Both the position numbers and the translations under genes were made by a program. Positions 10,507 to 21,182 of a stretch of DNA of 64,000 nt are shown piece by piece. How positions within the stretch are numbered: position 1 is the stretch's first letter; each line of letters starts with the position of its first letter. The notes beneath the pieces were generated by a model. That model did no database searches and was not told the DNA's origin. It was given only the letters and a program-made list of their open reading frames with translations. The stretch is from Rickettsiales bacterium (GTDB lineage: Bacteria; Pseudomonadota; Alphaproteobacteria; Rickettsiales; UBA3002), in NCBI GenBank assembly GCA_022763105.1, contig JALEGK010000016.1, positions 1 through 64,000 on the forward strand, in the 5' to 3' direction.

Positions 10507-12015
10507 CTAACCACCACCGACCTGATTTTGCTTCGCCGACAAATGCTTGCGGATGGCTTCTTGCATGACAAAATCATTAGGCGGCAACCCACTATGCGGA
10601 AAAGCAGAGCGGTCTTCCGGGGTTGCCAGTAAGGTTTCCACTAAATCATCGGGCAAATGATCGGCAGGCACGGCATGACGCAATGTGAATGCGACATAAG
10701 ACGGGTCATGAATCTGCGGCCCTTCGTCCGATTCAATCATCATCCGGTCTGTGCCAAGCACCACATCATGTCCGGCGGTCAGATTATAGGAGACGGGCGC
10801 ATCACGCCTAATAAGCCCGGCACTCGCCACCACAGAGCCATCAATACTGGCAATGCCTTGCGGGGGCTTATCCCACGCCACGCCGCGCACCGGATTCTTC
10901 GTCCAGATCAATAGCTGGTTGTCATCAATCGGCACTAAGCTGGGCACCTTATTCGCATCTGGCACATGCACGGTATAATCGGCACGGGCAGGGGCTAGAA
11001 TATCTTCGCTAGAGACAACATACACGCTACTAAAATCCCCGCATGGGTGAGGCGTGTCAATACGTGCCGTCGGGTGGACATTCAGGCAGTAACATTCAGC
11101 AAAGGCACGTTTGATCTGTGCATCATCAAAGCCGCGCTCATGCAGATAGTCGCTCAGTAGGTTGCGCACCTCTTTCACAAATGCGGCGCCGTAACTATAG
11201 GTAAAGAAATTCATCTTGCGCATGCAGCTTTTCAAGGTCGCTTCATTCATCGGTTCTTGGTCTAACCCGTAAGATGGAATCAGCATCTCATCGACAAAGC
11301 GCTTTGCATAGCTACAGCTATGATGGATTGGGTCAGCATTGGTCTTTACCAAATCAACATTATAGCGAATGCGATGATCATCAGGGTAAGAAAGTAAATA
11401 GACGCCATACGGTTTGTCTCCGTCTTTGCTCTGATAAATCTCTGGCCCGCCCAGCAGCTTTTCAATCTGCTTCATCATGCCGTTCAGGGCGCGCTTATCA
11501 TGATGCATAGCGAGAATACCACTAAAGCAAACCACCGCATGCTCATTTGGGTCTACATGATCAACACGAACTAACTCCGATTTATATTTGCCGTCCACCT
11601 CATGCACGACACGCTTCCATAAATGTGGCGATTCATTATCGTCGGGTTTGTCCTTAGGGGATACGTGGTCAACATAATGATATAGCGCCTCTAGCATCTC
11701 ACCAAATCGCGTATTACGTGTATAGGATTGCACGCGCGGCTTGACATGATCGCCAGAGTTAAACGGGTTATGGCTTTTACTAAGTGCCCGATTATCCAGT
11801 GCGATACTCATTCTCAGGGCGAAATCAGATGGCATATTCTGAAGCCGGTCTTTAGCAATCGCCTCAACACCTTCCGATTCAAGATAAATATTAAAGGCCT
11901 TTAAAAAGGTTAAATCTTCACGTTCAGGAGAAATACGCTGATCAGCATCTTCATCGAGTGCGTTAAGGAAGAGCTCTTTGGCGTATTCGGCAAATGGGTC
12001 GGGTGTGGCAGCCAT
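10507..12015 (-). CDS. Orphan 502-aa protein, possible alpha/beta-hydrolase-like
   Basis: Long ORF. 'HAVVCFSGILA' and 'FFTYSYGAAFVKEV' resemble an oxyanion strand and a nucleophile elbow (S-x-G). No family recognised. Confidence 0.6.
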   Translation of the reverse strand: MAATPDPFAEYAKELFLNALDEDADQRISPEREDLTFLKAFNIYLESEGVEAIAKDRLQNMPSDFALRMSIALDNRALSKSHNPFNSGDHVKPRVQSYTRNTRFGEMLEALYHYVDHVSPKDKPDDNESPHLWKRVVHEVDGKYKSELVRVDHVDPNEHAVVCFSGILAMHHDKRALNGMMKQIEKLLGGPEIYQSKDGDKPYGVYLLSYPDDHRIRYNVDLVKTNADPIHHSCSYAKRFVDEMLIPSYGLDQEPMNEATLKSCMRKMNFFTYSYGAAFVKEVRNLLSDYLHERGFDDAQIKRAFAECYCLNVHPTARIDTPHPCGDFSSVYVVSSEDILAPARADYTVHVPDANKVPSLVPIDDNQLLIWTKNPVRGVAWDKPPQGIASIDGSVVASAGLIRRDAPVSYNLTAGHDVVLGTDRMMIESDEGPQIHDPSYVAFTLRHAVPADHLPDDLVETLLATPEDRSAFPHSGLPPNDFVMQEAIRKHLSAKQNQVGGG

Positions 12016-12201
12016 TCGCTAATATGCCAATCTTACGCTATTCGCGCAACCTATAATTAGGGTGATCCGCAACGAGCCACAACATAGGTTGATACAATGG
12101 CAAAAACTATACAATTACGGGACGGAATGTTAATGAAATGATCGTTAGAATTGTTAATAATCAGCTTAATAATTAAATGGGATGGTGACGAGACAGCCAA
12201 T

Positions 12202-13746
12202 ATGGTGAGTATATTCGTGCATAGCTATAAGCCTGCCGCGCTGGTGAAAATTTCTGCTATCAGTTTTATACTTCTTTTGTTGATAATGCAATTAGGGGTT
12301 GAATCATCTTATCGTCAAAAAGTAGATGAAGCAGATGAGCATCGCACGAAATTACACCATCAATTGCAATCATCTCTCAAGCAAATGGAAGAGTTTGCAT
12401 CCGCAGAACTCAAACGTTTAGGAAAAGAGATTGAACTATCTGACCGATCAGATGAGGCGCTGCGCCTGCTCTTGATGGGGCAGATCAATAAAGGCCGCGG
12501 CTTGGTACGTTTTGCCTGGGTGAATGCAGATGATTTAATGACAATCAGCTCCGTTACTGGCATCCGCGATCCACCATCGGACCTGTCGCAGCGTGAGTAC
12601 ATCAAGCAAACACGCGCTCAGCCGGGCGCGATTGTAACCAGTAAAATGCTTACTCACATTGTCAATCAACGCCAAGTCATTCTAATGGCGATCGGGCTAG
12701 CAGATGATAAGGGCTATATTGGCACGCTCAATGCTGCACTCAATCTTCCCCCCATGCGCGATCATATAGATACCATCATGACGAGTTGTAACTGTCATTA
12801 CTCGGTCTATTCTCCTCACGGTGAGTGGATTACCGGTGATGATGACGAGATGCGCCTCCCGCGCGGTAGCAGTCATGGCTTTGCTGTGGTGAGTGCGATA
12901 AGCGCTGCCACACAAGCCATGCTACGAGATGAACGCCTTTACTTGCGCATCATCGCCGCGCTGATTGCGGCATTATTAAGTGTGGGGTTATGGATTGTGC
13001 TCACCATCTGGTATCAGCGTGATGCGCGCATGGCACTCAAGCTTCAGGCCCAATTGCACCGTGCGCAAAAACTGCATGAAAGCTGGCTGCAATCCACCAC
13101 CGGCGAATTACACGAGGCCGCCAGTAGCATCATGAGCTATGGCCAGACCATTCAGGCGCAAGTCGAAGAGGGGGCTCTGAATGCAGATATTCCGTACTGG
13201 TATGATGATGTGCAGGAAATGGGCCGCAATCTGCAAACACTGACCGAAAGCATGAACCAGCTCTCTGATGAAAGCGATGAACGACTCATCCCATTCACCA
13301 ATCTCATATCCGCAACGCTTGCGCCATTTGAAGATGGCATTGAACGGCGCAACATGCTGGTGCAGTGGGATAGTGCACAATGGCAAGAGTTGCACGTGGC
13401 CGCATCAAGCTGGAGTGCATTACTAAAGCTCAATTGGGCATGGATGATTCGCCACGCGCAAGATGAAAGCGCCATTCACATCGATGTGGAGCAAAGTGAA
13501 GATCGCCTGCATATCAGTATTCGCCTGTCCAAGCTGCGTCAGGCATTGCTGTCGACCCATCAACAGGATTTAAGTGGGCTGATATCAAGCTTTCAGCACG
13601 ACATGACACAAGCATGGGATGAAAAGCTGCGCGCCCACGTGAACTTTCTGATGATGAAACAATTAGCACGCTCAAGACAGATGCGATTTCGTATGGAAGT
13701 CGGGCCGGATCAAAGCCTCACACTCACGCTGATGCAGCGCGTGTAG
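12202..13746 (+). CDS. Cache-like sensor with degenerate histidine-kinase core
   Basis: Two TM segments flanking an extracytoplasmic domain, then coiled coil, then an HK-like region lacking canonical catalytic motifs. Likely ATG at 12202; the track ORF begins at a TTG. Confidence 0.65.
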   Translation: MVSIFVHSYKPAALVKISAISFILLLLIMQLGVESSYRQKVDEADEHRTKLHHQLQSSLKQMEEFASAELKRLGKEIELSDRSDEALRLLLMGQINKGRGLVRFAWVNADDLMTISSVTGIRDPPSDLSQREYIKQTRAQPGAIVTSKMLTHIVNQRQVILMAIGLADDKGYIGTLNAALNLPPMRDHIDTIMTSCNCHYSVYSPHGEWITGDDDEMRLPRGSSHGFAVVSAISAATQAMLRDERLYLRIIAALIAALLSVGLWIVLTIWYQRDARMALKLQAQLHRAQKLHESWLQSTTGELHEAASSIMSYGQTIQAQVEEGALNADIPYWYDDVQEMGRNLQTLTESMNQLSDESDERLIPFTNLISATLAPFEDGIERRNMLVQWDSAQWQELHVAASSWSALLKLNWAWMIRHAQDESAIHIDVEQSEDRLHISIRLSKLRQALLSTHQQDLSGLISSFQHDMTQAWDEKLRAHVNFLMMKQLARSRQMRFRMEVGPDQSLTLTLMQRV

Positions 13747-13753
13747 ACTAACA

Positions 13754-14509
13754 CTATTCATCAGGGCGTTGTTGCCACAGCGTGGAGTGCGCCTCTAGCT
13801 GATCGTCGCGTCCGTCGCGCGTGTAGTAATAAAACGCTATCGATTTGCGTGTCGTGCCATCCGGGCAGGCCAGCGGCTCGGGGTGGCCATGATAAGAATA
13901 GCTATCGGTATTAAAAATCACGCAGCGATTGAAGATCGGCGCGACCTTTTGCACCGCATGGCTCATATCCTTGTCCCATAGCTCGATATGTCCGCCATAT
14001 TCTTCGCGCCAACCTTCATTCAGGTACAACAGCACATTGATCTTGCGATAGAGCTTCAGCTTTTCAAGGTAATTAAAATCGGAATGCACCTTGAGCTTAC
14101 CGCCGGGCAAAATCTGATGCAGCCCGCCACCGTGATAATGCGGATCGGGGATGAGGCCATCAATACCGGTTAGCGTTTCAAGAAAATGAACCATGGCGTA
14201 AGAATTGAATGCCGCCAGCACCGAGTGAATAAACGGATGCGCACCTTCGAGCCGTTTAATGTGGCCCAACCCTTGTTTCTTGGGTTGGTTCTTGGTGTCA
14301 CCCTTTGACCAGTCAAACCAGAACGGTGCATCAGGTTTTGGGAAGAGCTTGCGCAAGCGCGTGGCATCAGCGCTCGGCATGAAATTATCGATCACGGCAT
14401 GAGGAAACGGGTCGGCGCTGTTATAGCCATCCTTGTGCTGCTCTGCTACGTGCTGAAGCGCATCATCATCAAACAAAAACACATCGGATTTAGAACGGCA
14501 AAAAAGCAT
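13754..14509 (-). CDS. 2OG-Fe(II) oxygenase (prolyl-4-hydroxylase-like)
   Basis: 'GGKLKVHSDFNYLEKLKLYRKINVLLYLN' (HxD), 'YHGHPEPL' (distal His) and 'TRKSIAFYYYT' (Arg). Confidence 0.85.
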   Translation of the reverse strand: MLFCRSKSDVFLFDDDALQHVAEQHKDGYNSADPFPHAVIDNFMPSADATRLRKLFPKPDAPFWFDWSKGDTKNQPKKQGLGHIKRLEGAHPFIHSVLAAFNSYAMVHFLETLTGIDGLIPDPHYHGGGLHQILPGGKLKVHSDFNYLEKLKLYRKINVLLYLNEGWREEYGGHIELWDKDMSHAVQKVAPIFNRCVIFNTDSYSYHGHPEPLACPDGTTRKSIAFYYYTRDGRDDQLEAHSTLWQQRPDE

Positions 14510-14527
14510 GTCATGCTCCCCTTACTA

Positions 14528-14555
14528 AAACGCCCCCTGTTTCCAGAGGGCGTTT
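14528..14555 (-). terminator. Rho-independent terminator downstream of hppA
   Basis: AAACGCCCCCTG-TTTC-CAGAGGGCGTTT. In the minus-strand RNA the single mismatch becomes a G-U pair and the stem is followed by UUUUA. Confidence 0.75.
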
Positions 14556-14625
14556 AATCAATCTGCTTGCCTTAATTCTTGGGGCCGGGTTTTACGCCGC
14601 GCCTCAAGATAAGTCAAGCACTGCT

Positions 14626-16713
14626 TTAATGCGCAGAAAGAAGCGCAAGCAGCAGAATAGCCACGATGTTGGCAATCTTAATCAGTGGGTTCACCGCAGG
14701 ACCCGCCGTATCTTTATACGGATCGCCAACGGTATCACCGGTCACAGCAGCCTTATGAGCTTCTGAGTTCTTACCACCGTGATTACCTTCTTCGATGTAT
14801 TTCTTCGCATTATCCCACGCACCTCCACCAGAGGTCATAGAGATAGCAACGAACAGGCCGGTAACAATAATACCAAGCAGCATCGCCCCCAGTGATGCGA
14901 ACGCAGCCTCTTGGCCAGCCACTTCGTTGATTGCAAAGTAAAGCAACACAGGCACTGCGATTGGAAGCAGAGATGGCACAATCATCTCTTTAATCGCCGC
15001 ACGGGTCAGCATGTCTACGCAGGTTGCATAGTCAGGCTTCGCCTTGCCTTGCATAATGCCTTTGATCTCTTTGAACTGACGGCGCACTTCAACCACCACA
15101 GCACCTGCTGCACGGCCAACCGCCATCATCGCCAAACCGCCAAAGAAGAATGGCAGCATGCCACCGATGAACAGACCAACCAGAACATACGGATCGCTCA
15201 GCTCGAAGGTCACATTCAGCTCAGGGAAGTAATGCTTCAGATCTTCGGTGTAAGCGGTGAACAGCACTAACGCTGCAAGCGCCGCAGAACCAATCGCATA
15301 GCCTTTGGTTACAGCTTTCGTGGTGTTACCAACCGCATCTAGCGCATCGGTCGTCTCACGAACTTCCTCAGGTAGCTCAGCCATTTCAGCAATACCACCT
15401 GCGTTATCGGTCACAGGGCCGTACGCATCAAGCGCTACAACCATACCGGCTAGTGCCAGCATAGTGGTTGCTGCAATCGCTACACCCATCAGGCCACAAA
15501 GCAGATAGGTCGCAATGATCGCTGCGCAGATCACCAAAATTGGCAATACGCATGCTTCCATAGAAACAGCAAGACCCTGAATCACGTTAGTACCGTGACC
15601 GGTCTCAGATGCTTTCGCCACACTGCGAACCGGACGATACTCGGTAGAGGTATAATATTCAGTAATCCATACCATCAGACCGGTAACACCCAGACCAACT
15701 AGTGCGCATTTGAAAATGTCCATACCGACAAACACCGTCTCGCCAATCGCGAATTCGTTGGTTAGACCAAGCATGCGGTCGGTCAGTACATAGATTGCGC
15801 CAGCAGAAAGCAATGCACTCACAATGAAGCCCTTATAAAGAGCACCCATAATATTCTTTGAAGAGCCAAGCTTCACAAAGAAGGTAGAGATAACAGATGC
15901 CACAATACATACCGCACCAAGTGCCAGCGGATACATCATGAACAATTCTTTTGCATTGCCCGTGAAGTAAATCGCAGCAAGCAGCATGGTCGCTACAATG
16001 GTTACCACATAGGTTTCAAATAGATCGGCAGCCATACCAGCGCAGTCACCGACATTATCACCTACGTTATCTGCGATTACCGCAGGGTTACGTGGATCAT
16101 CTTCAGGAATACCCGCTTCGACTTTACCAACCAGATCAGCACCAACATCTGCACCCTTGGTGAAGATACCGCCGCCCAAACGCGCAAAGATCGAAATCAG
16201 TGAAGCACCGAATGATAGAGCAACCAGTGATTCAAGCACCAAGCGCTCATCTGTGCCTTCGCCAATGAGATAGAAGTAATAGCCAGCCGTACCCAGCAGA
16301 CCCAAACCTACCACAAGCAGACCAGTAACCGCACCAGAACGGAATGCAATATCAAGCGCACGTTGCAGACCTTCGGTGGCTGCCTGAGTCGTACGCACAT
16401 TCGCGCGCACAGACACATTCATACCGATATAGCCAGCAAGGCCAGACATCACCGCACCAATGACAAAACCAAAGGCAACTAACCAGCCAAGCTGGAAGCC
16501 CAGCAGCAAGAAGATCGCTGCGCCAACAAGGCCGATGGTTTGATATTGACGGTTCAGGTAAGCCGCTGCACCTTCAGCAATCGCATCCGCGATGCCGATC
16601 ATGGTCTCACTACCACGGCTTGCACTATTGATACTGCGTGCCGCCAAAATACCATATAAAATGGCCAGCGCCCCACAGCCAAGAATCAACATTTGCATGT
16701 CATTCATGTCCAT
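14626..16713 (-). CDS. hppA: Membrane-bound H+-translocating pyrophosphatase
   Basis: '[45 protein letters not shown]', '[18 protein letters not shown]', '[21 protein letters not shown]'. Confidence 0.97.
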   Translation of the reverse strand: MDMNDMQMLILGCGALAILYGILAARSINSASRGSETMIGIADAIAEGAAAYLNRQYQTIGLVGAAIFLLLGFQLGWLVAFGFVIGAVMSGLAGYIGMNVSVRANVRTTQAATEGLQRALDIAFRSGAVTGLLVVGLGLLGTAGYYFYLIGEGTDERLVLESLVALSFGASLISIFARLGGGIFTKGADVGADLVGKVEAGIPEDDPRNPAVIADNVGDNVGDCAGMAADLFETYVVTIVATMLLAAIYFTGNAKELFMMYPLALGAVCIVASVISTFFVKLGSSKNIMGALYKGFIVSALLSAGAIYVLTDRMLGLTNEFAIGETVFVGMDIFKCALVGLGVTGLMVWITEYYTSTEYRPVRSVAKASETGHGTNVIQGLAVSMEACVLPILVICAAIIATYLLCGLMGVAIAATTMLALAGMVVALDAYGPVTDNAGGIAEMAELPEEVRETTDALDAVGNTTKAVTKGYAIGSAALAALVLFTAYTEDLKHYFPELNVTFELSDPYVLVGLFIGGMLPFFFGGLAMMAVGRAAGAVVVEVRRQFKEIKGIMQGKAKPDYATCVDMLTRAAIKEMIVPSLLPIAVPVLLYFAINEVAGQEAAFASLGAMLLGIIVTGLFVAISMTSGGGAWDNAKKYIEEGNHGGKNSEAHKAAVTGDTVGDPYKDTAGPAVNPLIKIANIVAILLLALLSAH

Positions 16714-16828
16714 AAACTTATACTCCTGTGCTAGGTTTATTTCTTTTTTAGAGAAAGGAACATGACAGAAGGCTCAAAGTCTGGCAAGCACTTCGATAAG
16801 TCTGTGAGTTATCTACGAATTCAGATGC

Positions 16829-17362
16829 TTAGGCGGCTTTTTGACCACACTCAATACCAGCCTCAATCAGGGCCATGGCTTCTGCAGCGTTGCCCCAACC
16901 GGTGATTTTCACCCATTTATCCTTCTCTAAGTCTTTGTAATGCTCAAAGAAGTGACGGATCTGGTCAAGCAAGATATCAGGCAAGTCGGTATATTCCTGC
17001 ACATCATTATAGAAAGGGTGCAGGCGGTTAGCCGGTACACACAGAATTTTCTCATCATGCCCGCCATCATCTTCCATCTTTAGAACACCCACAGGGCGTG
17101 CAGCGACCACAGCGCCCGGCATAATCGGGCGGCGGCCAACAATCAGCACATCGGTCGGATCACCATCTTGTGACAACGTATGCGGAATAAAGCCGTAATT
17201 ACATGGATAGGTCATGGCGGTATGCAAAAAGCGATCAACGAATAGCGCGCCAGATTCTTTATCCAGCTCATACTTCACTGGCTCAGAGCCAAGTGGCACT
17301 TCGATAATAACATTGACGTCGCGGGGCGCATCGGCACCGATGCTGATCTTGGAGATATCCAT
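16829..17362 (-). CDS. ppa: Inorganic pyrophosphatase (soluble, family I)
   Basis: '[57 protein letters not shown]'. Confidence 0.97.
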   Translation of the reverse strand: MDISKISIGADAPRDVNVIIEVPLGSEPVKYELDKESGALFVDRFLHTAMTYPCNYGFIPHTLSQDGDPTDVLIVGRRPIMPGAVVAARPVGVLKMEDDGGHDEKILCVPANRLHPFYNDVQEYTDLPDILLDQIRHFFEHYKDLEKDKWVKITGWGNAAEAMALIEAGIECGQKAA

Positions 17363-17390
17363 GAGAAACTCTATCCTTTAAAGCGTATTT

Positions 17391-17960
17391 TTACTGGTCT
17401 AGCTTGGCTAAACCGTCTTCGATGTCGCTTCTTTGGACCAAACCGGGATATTCTGCAACCATTTTTCGATCACCATCGAAAATCACGGTATAAGGAATGG
17501 CGCCGCTAAAGCTACCACCTGCACCTGATAAGAAGCTTGCGAGTGCCGGATACGCATCGCGCGGCATCATATATGGGGTGTAGGGCAGGGGTTGCTCTTT
17601 CTTGAGTAAGAACTGTGAAAGCTGGTATTTATTCTGATCAATCGACAGCATCATAATATCCATGCGGTTGCTGCGCTCATCGATGATATCAACAATCGCC
17701 GGATTCTGCTGCTGGCAATACGGGCACCAAGACGCATAGATATGCAGCATCAGCGGACGGCTCGATGGCTCAGATATATCTTTGATATGCTTATTGGTAA
17801 TCGGGACGATTTTATCAGAGAAGGCACGTGCTTCGGTTGGGTAGCGGTAAGCATCCAGGCCCAAAGCATTCATCAGCGGGTTCACGCCATGCAGTAAAAA
17901 CAGCACGATAGCGCCAATAATGATCAAACGGCTGGTTTTAATCGGAGCAGGTGGTTGCAT
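17391..17960 (-). CDS. Thioredoxin/TlpA-like membrane-anchored protein
   Basis: N-terminal TM, 'LMLHIYASWCPYCQQQNPAIVDI' (CPYC), 'GGSFSGAIPYTVIFDGDRK'. Confidence 0.85.
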   Translation of the reverse strand: MQPPAPIKTSRLIIIGAIVLFLLHGVNPLMNALGLDAYRYPTEARAFSDKIVPITNKHIKDISEPSSRPLMLHIYASWCPYCQQQNPAIVDIIDERSNRMDIMMLSIDQNKYQLSQFLLKKEQPLPYTPYMMPRDAYPALASFLSGAGGSFSGAIPYTVIFDGDRKMVAEYPGLVQRSDIEDGLAKLDQ

Positions 17961-18085
17961 GCCAGTACTCTAGCATTACAGCCGCCCAAATACTAGCAAT
18001 GAATCTGCCCTAAAAGCATGCTCAGCGCTTGACTTGCGCCACGCGATGCCATAGCACAGGCGCACCAATAATATTAGGAATCATC

Positions 18086-19294
18086 ATGTCAGAATCTATC
18101 AATAAAGTTGTGCTCGCCTATTCCGGCGGTCTGGATACCTCGATCATCCTGCGTTGGCTACAAGACACCTATAATTGCGAGGTGGTTACCTTCACCGCTG
18201 ATATCGGTCAGGGCGAAGAGGTCGAGCCGGCACGCGAGAAAGCGCGCCTGATGGGCATCAAGGAAGAGCATATCTACATCGATGATCTGAAAGAAGAATT
18301 TGTCCGCGACTATGTTTTCCCAATGTTCCGCGCCAATGCACTTTACGAAGGCATTTACCTGCTAGGCACATCCATTGCGCGCCCGCTTATTGCCAAGCGC
18401 CAAATCGAGATTGCCCGCGAGACTGGTGCTGAGGCTGTCAGCCACGGCGCAACCGGTAAGGGCAATGATCAGGTTCGCTTTGAGCTGGGCTATTACGCGC
18501 TTCAGCCAGATATTAAAGTGATTGCTCCGTGGAGAGAGTGGGATTTGCACTCGCGCACGGCCCTGATTGATTACGCCGAGAAGCACCAAATTCCGGTGCC
18601 AAAAGATAAGCGCGGCGAAGCGCCCTATTCTATGGACGCCAATTTGCTGCATATCTCATATGAAGGCAAAGTGCTCGAAGACCCATGGCAGCCATACACC
18701 GACGAGGACATGTTCCGCATGACCACCTCGCCGGAAAATGCGCCAGACAAAGCAGAAGTAATCGAGATCGATTTCGAAAAAGGCGATGCCGTTGCCATTA
18801 ACGGCGAGAAGATGTCACCAGCCACTATTCTGACCAAGCTGAACGAGCTGGGTGGTAAGCACGGTATTGGCCGTATCGATATCGTCGAGAACCGCTATGT
18901 TGGTATGAAATCTCGCGGTGTATACGAAACACCGGGCGGCACCATTTTGCTTGCTGCACACCGTGGTATTGAGTCTATCTGTCTGGACCGTGGCGCATGC
19001 CACCTAAAAGACGAGCTAATGCCTCGCTATGCAGAATTGCTTTATAACGGCTACTGGTTCGCACCAGAACGCGAGATGCTTCAGGCCGCTATCGATAAAA
19101 GCCAAGAGCATGTATCCGGCACGGTTGCAGTGAAGCTATATAAAGGATCAGCAATTGTGGTGGGTCGTAAGTCTCCCAATAGCTTATATTCAGAAGCTCA
19201 TGTAACCTTTGAAGAAGATGATGTCTACGATCAGCATGACGCAGAAGGTTTCATCAAGCTGAATGCATTGCGTCTAAGACTTGCTAAGCGTTAG
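18086..19294 (+). CDS. argG: Argininosuccinate synthase
   Basis: '[19 protein letters not shown]', '[19 protein letters not shown]', '[10 protein letters not shown]'. Start placed at ATG 18086. Confidence 0.97.
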   Translation: MSESINKVVLAYSGGLDTSIILRWLQDTYNCEVVTFTADIGQGEEVEPAREKARLMGIKEEHIYIDDLKEEFVRDYVFPMFRANALYEGIYLLGTSIARPLIAKRQIEIARETGAEAVSHGATGKGNDQVRFELGYYALQPDIKVIAPWREWDLHSRTALIDYAEKHQIPVPKDKRGEAPYSMDANLLHISYEGKVLEDPWQPYTDEDMFRMTTSPENAPDKAEVIEIDFEKGDAVAINGEKMSPATILTKLNELGGKHGIGRIDIVENRYVGMKSRGVYETPGGTILLAAHRGIESICLDRGACHLKDELMPRYAELLYNGYWFAPEREMLQAAIDKSQEHVSGTVAVKLYKGSAIVVGRKSPNSLYSEAHVTFEEDDVYDQHDAEGFIKLNALRLRLAKR

Positions 19295-19362
19295 AAATAT
19301 AAAGGCTTTACTCCTTCATTAAACTGACATTTTACCCTGATATAATGCTATCAGAGGTGTAA

Positions 19363-19749
19363 ATGGCAGATAATCAAGCATATGATGGTTTAAGCGCGAC
19401 GGCAAAGCAGCAGGTCGATTCGCTGGTGTTGCGTTCCATTGAATATGACATGCAAATCAAGGTAGGCTTCTGCAATAAAGATCAGGCTATCGGCGCACTC
19501 AAAACACTACGCAAAGAAAAGTTTTCTGAAGAGTCGATAGCGACGCTACGTGATGATGCGATTGCACGCCTCAAAAAACTAACTGCTGAAGGGTTTGATG
19601 TTAAAATTGATGAACGCGTGGCCGATGCAGATGGACTCAATATCAAAGACATACCAGATTCAAAGCTTGGCGAGCTCTACGATACCAAACAACGACAAAT
19701 CAGCCGTCCCGAGACCAACGCACGCGTGATGCGCGAATGTATGGGCTAG
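19363..19749 (+). CDS. Hypothetical 128-aa protein
   Basis: ORF with backbone-like codon usage. Its stop overlaps the convergent gene stop (CTAG, 19746-19749). No family recognised. Confidence 0.5.
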   Translation: MADNQAYDGLSATAKQQVDSLVLRSIEYDMQIKVGFCNKDQAIGALKTLRKEKFSEESIATLRDDAIARLKKLTAEGFDVKIDERVADADGLNIKDIPDSKLGELYDTKQRQISRPETNARVMRECMG

Positions 19750-21179
19750 CGCCCTGCACCCACTTCCGATGCCATGCGATCCGGTAAATCTTTCAGCTTT
19801 TTCGTGCGCTTTGGCGGGCGTTTAATCAGCACAATCGATAGCAGCGCTGCGACAATCGGCCAGATCAGATAACGTAGCTGAAAATTCGGCACGATGATAA
19901 GCAGCGGCAACGCCATAAACCAGCCACTAAACAACACCGAGTATCCTACAAAGCGTTGCGGTGTGGCGGGCATAATGAATGGGTAAATCAAGGTCATGAC
20001 AGCCAAGAGCACCATATAAGGCCACGGGCTCATCAGAGGCGTGTCATGCCACAATTTCACCAGCTTCTGCACGAGCTTCTGTCCCTCAGCCGATGGGGTC
20101 GCAAAATAGCCGATACCCAATGTCTGCGCGCTTGGGCCGTTATACCAGGTGCCTTGCAACATCCCGATATTACTCGTATGGGTAACAAATGGCACGCTAT
20201 GCGGCGTGTCCATCCCTAGCAAATGGCGCGTGACATGTAAGCGGTGCGAAAGATACGCCACCGGATGCTTCAAGATACTGCTAATCCAGTGCTGCGTCAG
20301 CGGGCCGATCTGTTCGCTAGCTAGTGCGGCACCGGCACGGTAGGGAATCTTCTCCATACAATAAACCACGCGTCCTTTGCCTTGCACATAGCGGCATAGT
20401 GGCACATTGGCGATTGGGTCGACATATTCTTCGACATCAAAAGCGGTCATTGACGGATCGGCCAATGCATATGGCGGAATCAGCATCTCGCCTGTATCAA
20501 CGGACATCACCGCCAAGTCCCACACGCCCACCGTTGGGAACATGCTGATGCTTGTGACATTGCGGCTATTGATCCACTGCACACTGATCGCGACAAATCC
20601 TACCAGCACCAGTGTTTTAGCAATCATGCACCACCAGCATTTGGTGACACGTGGCGTATTGTAAAGCATGCAAAAGAGCAGTGGAATCAGCGCAACGAGT
20701 GCGTTATGGCGCAGGGCTGCGGCCATCCAGAAGCTGGCGAAGGTTACAATCAGCCAGAAGAAACTAGGCAATCGCGCATAGCGCACCATGCCTGCCACGC
20801 CCAGCATCATGAATGCGAGCATCACACTGTCTTTCCACACCGTCATCATGACGGCAATAATCGGCGGAGCAAACAGCAGGGCCGTGTAGAAAATACGTGG
20901 TATCAGGTAATAAGAGCTGGCAGAGACAATCAGCCAGACAGCAAGCGTGTAGACCACCCAGTTGAAGATAAACAAGCCCGCTTGGCCGCCTTCAAAATCA
21001 TGCACCACATCCCATAAATACAGCATCATCGGTGGATGCAGATTGCTGATCTGGCCACCAATCATCTGCACATATTGAAAGACCGTATCCGGCGCAACAA
21101 GGCCCGGATACAGCGTAAATCCAAGGATATAGCCGGTGGCTATCACCACCATTAAAGAGATCAGTCTAGCAGCACTCAT
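19746..21179 (-). CDS. Polytopic membrane protein, GT-C glycosyltransferase-like
   Basis: Many TM segments; N-terminal 'PDTVFQYVQMIGGQISNLHPPMMLYLW' resembles the first-loop Asp and HP motif of GT-C/PMT-like proteins. Confidence 0.6.
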   Translation of the reverse strand: MSAARLISLMVVIATGYILGFTLYPGLVAPDTVFQYVQMIGGQISNLHPPMMLYLWDVVHDFEGGQAGLFIFNWVVYTLAVWLIVSASSYYLIPRIFYTALLFAPPIIAVMMTVWKDSVMLAFMMLGVAGMVRYARLPSFFWLIVTFASFWMAAALRHNALVALIPLLFCMLYNTPRVTKCWWCMIAKTLVLVGFVAISVQWINSRNVTSISMFPTVGVWDLAVMSVDTGEMLIPPYALADPSMTAFDVEEYVDPIANVPLCRYVQGKGRVVYCMEKIPYRAGAALASEQIGPLTQHWISSILKHPVAYLSHRLHVTRHLLGMDTPHSVPFVTHTSNIGMLQGTWYNGPSAQTLGIGYFATPSAEGQKLVQKLVKLWHDTPLMSPWPYMVLLAVMTLIYPFIMPATPQRFVGYSVLFSGWFMALPLLIIVPNFQLRYLIWPIVAALLSIVLIKRPPKRTKKLKDLPDRMASEVGAGR

Positions 21180-21182
21180 GCC

